From Planctomycetota bacterium (lineage in GTDB: Bacteria; Planctomycetota; Brocadiia; JAJRTI01): 12,187 bases of DNA. The stretch's first letter is position 1. Each line of letters opens with the position of its first letter. Below the pieces are notes generated by a model. It saw nothing but the letters and a program-made list of their open reading frames with translations, did not search any database and had not been told where the DNA came from. Made by a program: the position numbers and the translations under genes. The stretch is from NCBI GenBank assembly GCA_024278415.1, contig JAJRTI010000048.1, positions 1 through 12,187 on the forward strand, written 5' to 3'. Below are positions 1-5,523 of this stretch, piece by piece.

Positions 1-111
1 GGTCAGTGGTCAGTGGTCAGTGGTCAGTCGGATCAGTCGGATCAGTCGGATCAGTTCATTGGCCGTACGGCAGGCGGGACTCCGAACCCTCACCCCTCAC
101 CCCTCAACCAT
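1..111 (-). repeat. Composite heptamer repeat, copy A (inverted, cut by window edge)
   Basis: Read on the plus strand it holds four perfect GGTCAGT heptamers (1-28), three CGGATCAGT nonamers (29-55), a 10-nt palindrome GCCGTACGGC (62-71), an 18-bp core (71-88) and four degenerate heptamers GAACCCT, CACCCCT, CACCCCT, CAACCAT (84-111). On the minus strand this is ATGGTTG-type heptamers, then GGTTCGGAGTCCCGCCTG, a palindrome, then ACTGACC heptamers. That is the same order of parts as at 5263-5523. The left end may continue outside the window. It finishes 8 bp before the cysS start codon, so it occupies the cysS leader or promoter region. Confidence 0.85.
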
Positions 112-119
112 TCCGCCCC

Positions 120-1568
120 ATGCCCCTCAAAGTCCATAACACGCTCACCCGCCAGCGCGAGGAATTCGTGCCGCAAGAGGAAGGCCGCGTGGGCATGTAC
201 GTCTGCGGCCCCACCGTATACGGCCACGCGCACCTGGGCCATGCCAAGAGCTACGTGAGCTTCGACGTGATCGTGCGCTATCTGCGCCACGTCGGCTACC
301 AGGTGCGATACGTGCAGAACATCACGGACGTGGGCCACCTGACCGACGATGCGGATGATGGCGAGGACAAGATCGCCAAGCGCGCCGCGCTCGAAAAGGT
401 GCAGCCCATGGAGCTGGTCGAGACCTACATGCGCAGCTACTTCGAGGACATGGACGCGCTCAACTGCCTGCGGCCCGATATCTCGCCACGGGCCAGCGGC
501 CACGTGCCCGAGATGATCGCTCTGATCGAGAAGCTCCTCGCCAAGGGGTACGCGTACGAGGCCAAGGGCTCGGTGTACTTCGACGTGAGCAAATGGCGAA
601 CGTACGGCGCGCTCTCGGGACGGAACGTCGAGGAGATGGAGGCCGGCGCACGCGTCGAGGTCAACGAGGAGAAGAAGGCCCCCGCAGATTTCGCGCTCTG
701 GAAACGCGCGGAGCCCGGCCACATCATGCGCTGGAACAGTCCCTGGGGCGAGGGCTTCCCCGGCTGGCACATCGAGTGCTCCGTCATGTCCATGAAGTAC
801 CTCGGCGAAACGCTCGACATCCACGGCGGGGGCTTGGAGAACTCCTTCCCCCACCACGAGTGCGAGATCGCCCAGAGCGAAGCCGCAACCGGCAAGCCGT
901 TCGTGCGCTACTGGCTGCACAACAACATGGTCACCGTCGACGGCACGAAGATGGGCAAGTCCCTCGGCAACTTCGTCACCCTCAAGGATGCGTTCGCCAA
1001 GCACTCGCCCATGACCGTGCGCTTGTTCGTGCTCACCACCCACTACCGCAGCAACCTCGACTACAGCGACGCCGCGCTCGAAGCCGCGGACAAGGGCCGC
1101 CAGCGGCTGCTCACCGCGTACCGCCTGCTCATGGAGAAACTGGGAGCAATCGAGGACGGCGAGAAACCGGGTGAGTTGCCCGCCACACTCGCCGAGCACC
1201 GGCAGCGGTTCATGGACGCGATGGATGAGGACTTCAACACGGCCGGCGCGCTCGCGGCGCTGTTCGACTTCGCGCACGAGGCCAACGGGATGCTCGCATC
1301 GCCTGAGCCGCCGGACCGGCCAGGGCTGCTCGCGATCCAGGCGGCGTACGACGAACTGGCCGGCGACATCCTCGGTCTCGTGCTCGAGGAGGAGGCCCAA
1401 GCCGGCGCGTCGCTCGAAAACGACCTGATCCAGCTCCTCATCGACACCCGCAAGGGCCTGCGCGAGGCCAAGCAGTACGACCTCGCCGACCAAATCCGTG
1501 ACCGCCTGGCCGAACTGAAGGTCCAGCTCGAAGACAAGCCCGAGGGCACGGTCTGGCGCAAAGCGTAG
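120..1568 (+). CDS. cysS: Cysteinyl-tRNA synthetase
   Basis: Cytoplasmic class I aminoacyl-tRNA synthetase that charges tRNA-Cys. The product is 482 residues; the E. coli enzyme is 461. Visible landmarks are the HIGH-type motif HLGH (38-41), the KMSKS-type motif KMGKS followed by LGNF (277-281), and a zinc site that I place at Cys29, Cys220 (in WHIECS), His245 and Glu249 (in HHECE). The 220/245/249 spacing is the same as in the E. coli enzyme. A DALR-type helical domain and a C-terminal anticodon-binding region ([14 protein letters not shown]) follow, so the protein is complete. I chose the ATG at 120 because homology starts there (MPLKVHNTL). The reading frame stays open back to position 6, but that extension only translates the repeat DNA. 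No Shine-Dalgarno sequence is visible before this ATG. It is a housekeeping gene with no evident functional tie to its neighbours. Confidence 0.98.
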   Translation: MPLKVHNTLTRQREEFVPQEEGRVGMYVCGPTVYGHAHLGHAKSYVSFDVIVRYLRHVGYQVRYVQNITDVGHLTDDADDGEDKIAKRAALEKVQPMELVETYMRSYFEDMDALNCLRPDISPRASGHVPEMIALIEKLLAKGYAYEAKGSVYFDVSKWRTYGALSGRNVEEMEAGARVEVNEEKKAPADFALWKRAEPGHIMRWNSPWGEGFPGWHIECSVMSMKYLGETLDIHGGGLENSFPHHECEIAQSEAATGKPFVRYWLHNNMVTVDGTKMGKSLGNFVTLKDAFAKHSPMTVRLFVLTTHYRSNLDYSDAALEAADKGRQRLLTAYRLLMEKLGAIEDGEKPGELPATLAEHRQRFMDAMDEDFNTAGALAALFDFAHEANGMLASPEPPDRPGLLAIQAAYDELAGDILGLVLEEEAQAGASLENDLIQLLIDTRKGLREAKQYDLADQIRDRLAELKVQLEDKPEGTVWRKA

Positions 1569-1574
1569 AGGACA

Positions 1575-1621
1575 TGGTTGATGGGTAATGGTTGATGGGC
1601 GGAAGCCCGCCGAAGGCGGGA
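1575..1621 (+). repeat. Heptamer repeat plus hairpin, partial copy C
   Basis: Four heptamers (ATGGTTG, ATGGGTA, ATGGTTG, ATGGGCG; 1575-1602) run into GAAG and a perfect hairpin CCCGCC-GAA-GGCGGG (1607-1621). The order resembles ATGGTTx heptamers followed by GGAGTCCCGCC in the other two copies, but the TGACCAx heptamers are missing. It fills most of the 86-bp gap between cysS and the flavin oxidoreductase. The hairpin lacks a T tract, so I do not call it a terminator. Confidence 0.7.
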
Positions 1622-1654
1622 TCGCATCGTGTCCCCAGACGAAGGAACATTCCA

Positions 1655-2761
1655 ATGCCTCATATCTTCTCCCCCATCACCATCAATGGCCTGGAGATCC
1701 GCAACCGCTTCGTCCGATCCGCCACAGGCGAAAGCATGGCGCCGGACGATGGGAGCATCACGGACGACCTCATCGAGATCTACCGCGCGCTTGCGGATGG
1801 TGGCTGCGGCCTCATCATCACCGGCCACACCTTCGTCAAGGCCAACGGCCGCGCGGGGTTCGGCATGACCGGCCTGCACGACGACAGCCTCATCCCCGGC
1901 TGGAAACGCCTCGTGGACTCCGTGCACGAGGCTGAGAGCAAGATCGTCGTGCAACTCAACCATGCAGGCCGGCAGACGCACCCCAAGATCGTCGGCGAAA
2001 CGCCGGTCGCACCCTCGCCCGTCGCGGCCGAAGGCGCGTCATTCACCCCACGTGAGCTGACACACGACGACATCCTCGACCTGATCGACTGCTACGCCCA
2101 AGCCGCTCGCCGCGCGAAGGAGGCCGGCTTCGACGGCGTACAGATCCACTGCGCGCATGGATACCTGCTCAGCGAGTTCATCTCCCCCCACACCAACCGG
2201 CGCACCGATTCATGGGGCGGCAGCGAGGAGAACCGAGCACGCATGCTGCTGGAAGTGCTCCAAGCCATCCGGGCCCAAGTCGGCGATGGCTACCCGGTCA
2301 TGGTCAAACTCAACGCTCTCGACTTCCTCGACTACGGCCTCACACTCGACATGAGCACAGGGATCGCCAAACGCCTGGAAGCCGCCGGCATCGACGCCAT
2401 CGAAGTCAGCGCCGGCATGGCCGTGACCGTGGACAAGATCGTGCGCAAGGGCATCGACTCGCCCGACAAGGAAGCGTACTTCGAGGACGAGGTAAAGGCC
2501 TTCCGCGCCGCGGTGGACGCGCCACTCATGATGGTCGGCGGCATGCGCAGCCGCGGCGTCATGGAGCGCGTGCTCGGCGAGGGCACGGCGGACTTCATCT
2601 CGCTCTGCCGGCCATTCATTCGCGAGCCGAATCTGGCCAACAAGTTCAAGACTGGAGCGATCGACCGGGTGGCTTGCACCTCGTGCAACCTGTGCAGCAG
2701 CGTGCGGCGCAAGGGCAAGCTGCGCTGCATGGCCGTCGAGAAAGCGGGCGCTGGCGACTGA
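1655..2761 (+). CDS. NADH:flavin oxidoreductase, old yellow enzyme family
   Basis: FMN-dependent TIM-barrel oxidoreductase of 368 residues. Family landmarks are the N-terminal IRNRFVRSAT segment, QLNHAGRQ, the substrate-pocket pair in QIHCAHGYLLSEF (His165 and His168) and the signature SPHTNRRTDSWGGSEENRAR. Near the C-terminus lies a cysteine cluster, CTSCNLC...C (Cys341, 344, 347, 358; CX2CX2CX10C). It resembles the 4Fe-4S motif that joins the barrel to a second FAD/NAD domain in 2,4-dienoyl-CoA reductases, but here the protein ends ten residues later. It is therefore a single-domain form with an apparent iron-sulfur motif. Electron donor and substrate cannot be told from sequence. The ATG at 1655 was chosen because it follows a GAAGGA Shine-Dalgarno sequence (1641-1646, 8 nt gap) and is where homology begins; an upstream in-frame ATG at 1592 lies in the repeat. 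Confidence 0.95.
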   Translation: MPHIFSPITINGLEIRNRFVRSATGESMAPDDGSITDDLIEIYRALADGGCGLIITGHTFVKANGRAGFGMTGLHDDSLIPGWKRLVDSVHEAESKIVVQLNHAGRQTHPKIVGETPVAPSPVAAEGASFTPRELTHDDILDLIDCYAQAARRAKEAGFDGVQIHCAHGYLLSEFISPHTNRRTDSWGGSEENRARMLLEVLQAIRAQVGDGYPVMVKLNALDFLDYGLTLDMSTGIAKRLEAAGIDAIEVSAGMAVTVDKIVRKGIDSPDKEAYFEDEVKAFRAAVDAPLMMVGGMRSRGVMERVLGEGTADFISLCRPFIREPNLANKFKTGAIDRVACTSCNLCSSVRRKGKLRCMAVEKAGAGD

Positions 2762-2780
2762 GCAGGCCCTGTGCGCAGGC

Positions 2781-2862
2781 GCTTGTAGCACGCTCGTAAG
2801 AGCGTCTCTGGCCACGGCAGTGAGGTTACGAGAGCGGAACGCACTGACGTGCGTGCTACAAC
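2781..2862 (+). repeat. Palindromic element with inverted ends
   Basis: Perfect 11-bp inverted ends TTGTAGCACGC (2783-2793) and GCGTGCTACAA (2851-2861) enclose smaller hairpins. These are CGCTC-GTAA-GAGCG (2791-2804) and ACGCAC-TGAC-GTGCGT (2839-2854). TTACGAGAGCG (2826-2836) nearly complements CGCTCGTAA. The whole could fold as one imperfect stem or as two side hairpins. No open reading frame is evident. It looks like a small non-autonomous or REP-type repeat and lies between two unrelated genes. Confidence 0.6.
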
Positions 2863-2926
2863 AGCGGAGCGCGCCGCGCTTTGGAGATGCCTCGTACAGC
2901 CACGCTGCTCGTATTCAGCCGTGGCC

Positions 2927-2935
2927 TGATATAAT
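2927..2935 (+). promoter_or_regulatory. Extended -10 promoter
   Basis: TGATATAAT is a consensus -10 box (TATAAT, 2930-2935) with the TGn extension (2927-2929), in otherwise GC-rich DNA. No good -35 box is seen at 16-18 bp upstream, which is acceptable for extended -10 promoters. Transcription would begin near 2942, about 40 nt before the start codon at 2981. It is the most convincing sigma-70-type promoter in the window and is placed to drive the stator-like gene cluster. Confidence 0.6.
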
Positions 2936-2980
2936 CAGAGTCAGTGCAACGTCCCCGCGTCCTCCCAGGAGCCACTGCGC

Positions 2981-3973
2981 ATGTTCGTCGTCAAGTGTCC
3001 CAAATGTGGCAAGCAGTCGAAGGCTTTTGTCGACCACGCTGGCCGCCGCGGTGTGTGCCCGCACTGCCAAGCCAAGATCGCCATCGTAGCCGAAGCAGGC
3101 CAGGAACCGGCGGAGGGCATGGCCGCGATCGCTCCGGCGCCGGCCGCCAAAGCCCGCGGCACGAAACGCCGGGCCGAGTTGCCGGACACCTCGCCCTCCG
3201 TGCTCCCGCTCGCGCTCCTGGCTATCGCCGCCACGTGGGCCGTGTTCAAGTACGGGCCGATCCTGTGCCCGGGCACCGCGCTCCAACCCGCGTGGGAGCT
3301 GCTCGCGTCGTGCCTGTGGATCGGCAAGGTCGAGGTGTTCATGTTCCTCTGGGGCATGCTCATGCTCGGCGCCAAGGCGATGCTCTGCGCGGCCCAGCGC
3401 CGGCCGCTCCGATGGCAGGCGCTCCCGGAAACGTTCACCGGCGATCGCCGTGTCTCACCAGCCGATGCCGACGCCTGCCTCGCGCACGTGCAGAGCCTCT
3501 GCCGGCGGCCGCGGCGCTCCATCCTTCTCAACCGCGTCTGGTGCGCGCTCGAACACTTGCGCCAGACCCGAAACGTGCAGGAAGTCCGCGGCGCCATGGC
3601 CGGCCAGGCCGCGATCGACGCCAACCTGCTCGACTCCAGCTACAGCATGCTGCGGTTCCTCGTGTGGGTCATCCCCATCCTCGGCTTCATCGGCACGGTC
3701 ACCGGCATCGGCATCGCCGTGTCCCGCTTTGGGGACTTCATCCCGCAAGTCTCCGAGATCGAGAAGGCTATGGACAGCCTTCGCACAGGCTTGGGCCAAG
3801 TCACGACCGGCCTCGGCGCCGCGTTCAACACCACCCTCGTCGCCCTCATCCTCGTCACCCCGCTCATGCTCATCACCTCGTGGCTGCGTAACTCCGAGGA
3901 GCGGCTACTCGCGGAGATCGACCAGTACACGAACCATGAGTTGCTGGCCGCGATGGGGGAGAATAAGGAGTAA
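2981..3973 (+). CDS. Zinc-ribbon-fused MotA/TolQ/ExbB-like proton channel subunit
   Basis: Inner-membrane protein of 330 residues, the A subunit of a putative proton-driven stator. The N-terminus is a zinc ribbon (CPKC 6-9, CPHC 26-29), followed by an Ala/Pro linker. Four likely membrane helices lie near 73-91, 116-137, 224-247 and 277-301. Two positions carry the family pattern: IPILGFIGTVTGIG in helix 3 and GLGAAFNTTLVALI in helix 4, with threonines (239, 241, 284, 285) where ExbB and TolQ have channel-lining hydroxyl residues. ExbB and TolQ have three helices and about 230-245 residues; four helices with both ends inside resembles MotA and would put the ribbon in the cytoplasm. AGGAG at 2967-2971 lies 9 nt before the ATG. 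It is followed by two ExbD-like genes, the normal A-then-B order. The transported force or load is unknown. Confidence 0.88.
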   Translation: MFVVKCPKCGKQSKAFVDHAGRRGVCPHCQAKIAIVAEAGQEPAEGMAAIAPAPAAKARGTKRRAELPDTSPSVLPLALLAIAATWAVFKYGPILCPGTALQPAWELLASCLWIGKVEVFMFLWGMLMLGAKAMLCAAQRRPLRWQALPETFTGDRRVSPADADACLAHVQSLCRRPRRSILLNRVWCALEHLRQTRNVQEVRGAMAGQAAIDANLLDSSYSMLRFLVWVIPILGFIGTVTGIGIAVSRFGDFIPQVSEIEKAMDSLRTGLGQVTTGLGAAFNTTLVALILVTPLMLITSWLRNSEERLLAEIDQYTNHELLAAMGENKE

Positions 3974-3974
3974 A

Positions 3975-4063
3975 GCGTAAAGACGTAAAACGTAAGGAGC
4001 GGAGTCGCGCACATCGCTCGGCCTCCCCCTTACGTTTCACGTTTTACGTCTTCACGTTTCACG
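3975..4063 (+). repeat. Imperfect inverted repeat of ACGTAAA-type units
   Basis: The left arm, 3975-3997, is built from GCGTAAA, GACGTAAA and ACGTAA units. Its reverse complement reappears at 4028-4063, except for one additional 7-nt insertion (CACGTTT) and a few differences. The loop is about 30 nt. The arms fill the 94-bp gap between the channel subunit and the first ExbD-like gene. The element could fold in the transcript and moderate expression between the two genes. There is no T tract, so terminator status is doubtful. Confidence 0.7.
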
Positions 4064-4067
4064 CCCC

Positions 4068-4589
4068 ATGATTCCCCACCCCAAACGCCAACCGGCGACC
4101 ATCTCGTTCTTCTCGTTCCTGAGCGTGATCTCCTGCACGATCGGCCTGCTCATGTTCGTGCTCGCCGGGGTGACGGTCGTCTCGTTTTGGGGAGCGGAGC
4201 AGGTGGTCATGGACGTGAAGGAGCAGCCGGGCGGCAAGCCGGGATTGGGCCGGGTCTACATCGAGTGCCGGTCCGATGGGCTTGTGGTCTACCCGCGGGA
4301 GGAGCTGGTGCGCGCAGGCGTGCTCGCGCACGGGACACGCTGGTACGACAGCGCGTTCGGCCGCGTGCTCGCCCAGCTCGCCAAGGGCCGCGGCGGCTCG
4401 CTCTACTTCCTCGTGCGGCCCAAGGGGTTGCCGGTCTTCCGACAGGCCCTTGGATACACGTACGCGGCCGGCGGCGGCACGTCCGACGCGGTCGCGGCTG
4501 GCACGGCCAAATTCCCCATCGGCCATCAGATGGTGCTCATGCCAGGCCCCATCCGCATCATACGCGGAAAGGAGGCCGGCGCCCCATGA
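4068..4589 (+). CDS. Single-pass ExbD/TolR-like protein lacking the membrane aspartate
   Basis: Product of 173 residues with a short basic N-terminus (His4, Lys6, Arg7), one membrane helix (about 12-40, including SFLSVISCTIGLLMFVLAGV) and a C-terminal domain of about 130 residues predicted to lie outside the inner membrane. Size and topology match ExbD/TolR/MotB-type B subunits, as does the position right after an ExbB-like gene. In an ungapped comparison with the next protein (aligning Gly26 with its Gly25), Ser19 stands where the neighbour has Asp18, and there is no acidic residue anywhere in the helix. It may be a non-proton-carrying partner of the next protein. No strong Shine-Dalgarno sequence precedes the ATG. 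Its stop codon overlaps the next start (ATGA, 4586-4589). Homology to a named family is not certain. Confidence 0.75.
   Translation: MIPHPKRQPATISFFSFLSVISCTIGLLMFVLAGVTVVSFWGAEQVVMDVKEQPGGKPGLGRVYIECRSDGLVVYPREELVRAGVLAHGTRWYDSAFGRVLAQLAKGRGGSLYFLVRPKGLPVFRQALGYTYAAGGGTSDAVAAGTAKFPIGHQMVLMPGPIRIIRGKEAGAP
4568..4575 (+). promoter_or_regulatory. Strong ribosome binding site
   Basis: AAAGGAGG lies inside the end of the preceding gene, 10 nt before the ATG at 4586. It fixes that start, although the frame is open far upstream, and with the ATGA overlap it indicates coupled translation of the two B-like subunits. Confidence 0.8.
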
Positions 4590-5257
4590 TCCGCCGCCCC
4601 AGCACCGCGCCCGAACTGGGCTTGGATTCGCTCACCGACACCATGACCAACATGATGGGGGTCATCCTCCTCATGGTCGTCGTCACGGTGATCATGTCCG
4701 GCGGCATGCGCCTCGTGCTGCTCGGGCAACTCAGCGACCCGGTGGGCAAGACACCGCTGTACCTCGTGTGCCGCGATGGCCGCATCCGCTTCCTGCACAA
4801 CGGCAACGCCTGGCAGCGCGAACTCGCCCAACTTTGCGCCGAGCTGGAGCGCTCGCTGGGCCGCAAGCCCACCACCAGCGAGGCCATCGTCGAGGCCAAC
4901 CGCCGCGGGCTGTGCAAAGGCTCCGACCTCGCACCCACCTTCGTGCGCGAGAAGGTGCGGGAGAATGGGCGTGAGGTCTATGTCGTCGGCCTGCGCTTCC
5001 ATCCCCGAACCGACAAGCCCGCGCCGGGGCCCATGCCCCTGCTCACCCCGGCCGCGGCAAAGGCGCTCGCCGCGTTCGATCCCAAGAGGCAATATATCGA
5101 CACATTCCTCTACCAAAGCGGCATCGACGCGTTCAAGACACTCCAGGCCAGGGCCAAGGAGCACCACTGGAGCCTCGGCTGGCGCCCTATGCTCGCCTAC
5201 CAGACCCCAGGCCTCAGCGACTACGGCATGCCCGGCACGGTCGGCGGAGATCGGTAG
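4586..5257 (+). CDS. ExbD/MotB-like stator subunit with conserved membrane aspartate
   Basis: Product of 223 residues with a basic N-terminus (Arg3, Arg4), one membrane helix (about 17-38) and a C-terminal domain predicted outside the inner membrane. The helix begins LTDTMTNMMGVILLMVVV. The Asp18 context is strikingly close to the MotB pattern ADFMTAMMAFFLVMW, whose aspartate carries protons, and also fits ExbD/TolR. No OmpA-type peptidoglycan-binding domain is recognisable in the C-terminal part, so it is not a classical MotB. The start overlaps the preceding stop and has a strong Shine-Dalgarno sequence. It probably assembles with the channel subunit encoded at 2981-3973, either as a homodimer or with the preceding aspartate-less protein. 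The role of the extramembrane domain is not recognised. Confidence 0.8.
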   Translation: MIRRPSTAPELGLDSLTDTMTNMMGVILLMVVVTVIMSGGMRLVLLGQLSDPVGKTPLYLVCRDGRIRFLHNGNAWQRELAQLCAELERSLGRKPTTSEAIVEANRRGLCKGSDLAPTFVREKVRENGREVYVVGLRFHPRTDKPAPGPMPLLTPAAAKALAAFDPKRQYIDTFLYQSGIDAFKTLQARAKEHHWSLGWRPMLAYQTPGLSDYGMPGTVGGDR

Positions 5258-5262
5258 GCAGA

Positions 5263-5311
5263 ATGGTTCATGGTTCATGGTTCATGGTTCATGGTTCATG
5301 GTTGATGGTTC
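5263..5311 (+). repeat. ATGGTTC heptamer array
   Basis: Seven tandem heptamers: five ATGGTTC, one ATGGTTG, one ATGGTTC. The array starts 5 bp after the stop codon of the ExbD-like gene and runs into the 18-bp core GGTTCGGAGTCCCGCCTG (5307-5324). It is the left module of composite copy B. Confidence 0.95.
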
Positions 5312-5317
5312 GGAGTC

Positions 5318-5364
5318 CCGCCTGTAGGGCCGTCGCAGCAAAGCGAGACGGCCCGTTTAGGCGG
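5318..5364 (+). repeat. GC-rich hairpin of composite copy B
   Basis: Two-tier hairpin. The outer stem pairs CCGCCT (5318-5323) with AGGCGG (5359-5364). The inner stem pairs GGGCCGTC (5327-5334) with GACGGCCC (5347-5354) around a 12-nt loop. A small internal loop (GTA against GTTT) separates the stems. No T tract follows, so a terminator role after the stator genes is possible but not canonical. It lies between the two heptamer arrays, as the smaller palindrome does in copy A. Confidence 0.8.
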
Positions 5365-5383
5365 CCTGGTCCGAGTGACGTAA

Positions 5384-5523
5384 CATTTGACCAATGACCA
5401 ATGACCAATGACCAATGACCAATGACCAATGACCAATGACCAATGACCAATGACCAATGACCAATGACCAATGACCAGTGACCAGTGACCAGCGACCAGC
5501 GACTCCTGATCCCTGACGAATGA
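5384..5523 (+). repeat. CCAATGA heptamer array ending at the TPR start codon
   Basis: Twelve perfect CCAATGA units (5391-5474) are followed by two CCAGTGA, two CCAGCGA and the decayed units CTCCTGA, TCCCTGA and CGAATGA. One decayed unit, CATTTGA, precedes them (5384-5390). The last unit, CGAATGA (5517-5523), contains the ATG chosen for the TPR gene. The gradient from perfect to decayed towards the gene suggests recent expansion at the left and selection or decay at the right. Heptameric short tandem repeats are known from cyanobacteria, and from memory one of those families has the related unit TTGGTCA. Confidence 0.97.

Noticed and set aside
6..119. N-terminal extension of CysRS of 38 residues
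   Set aside because: It translates tandem repeat DNA (repeated Val-Gly-Ser) and lies before the normal start of family homology.
90..1655. A 521-codon minus-strand frame over cysS
   Set aside because: Shadow of the high third-position GC of cysS. No family motif, and cysS itself is unambiguous.
2981..5257. Zorya anti-phage system
   Set aside because: The channel and membrane-aspartate proteins are of the right superfamily, but no OmpA-type domain is visible in the B subunits and no ZorC, ZorD or ZorE lies in the window. The long ZorA tail is also missing.
5391..5502. CRISPR array
   Set aside because: The repeats are contiguous heptamers with no spacers, and no cas genes are present.
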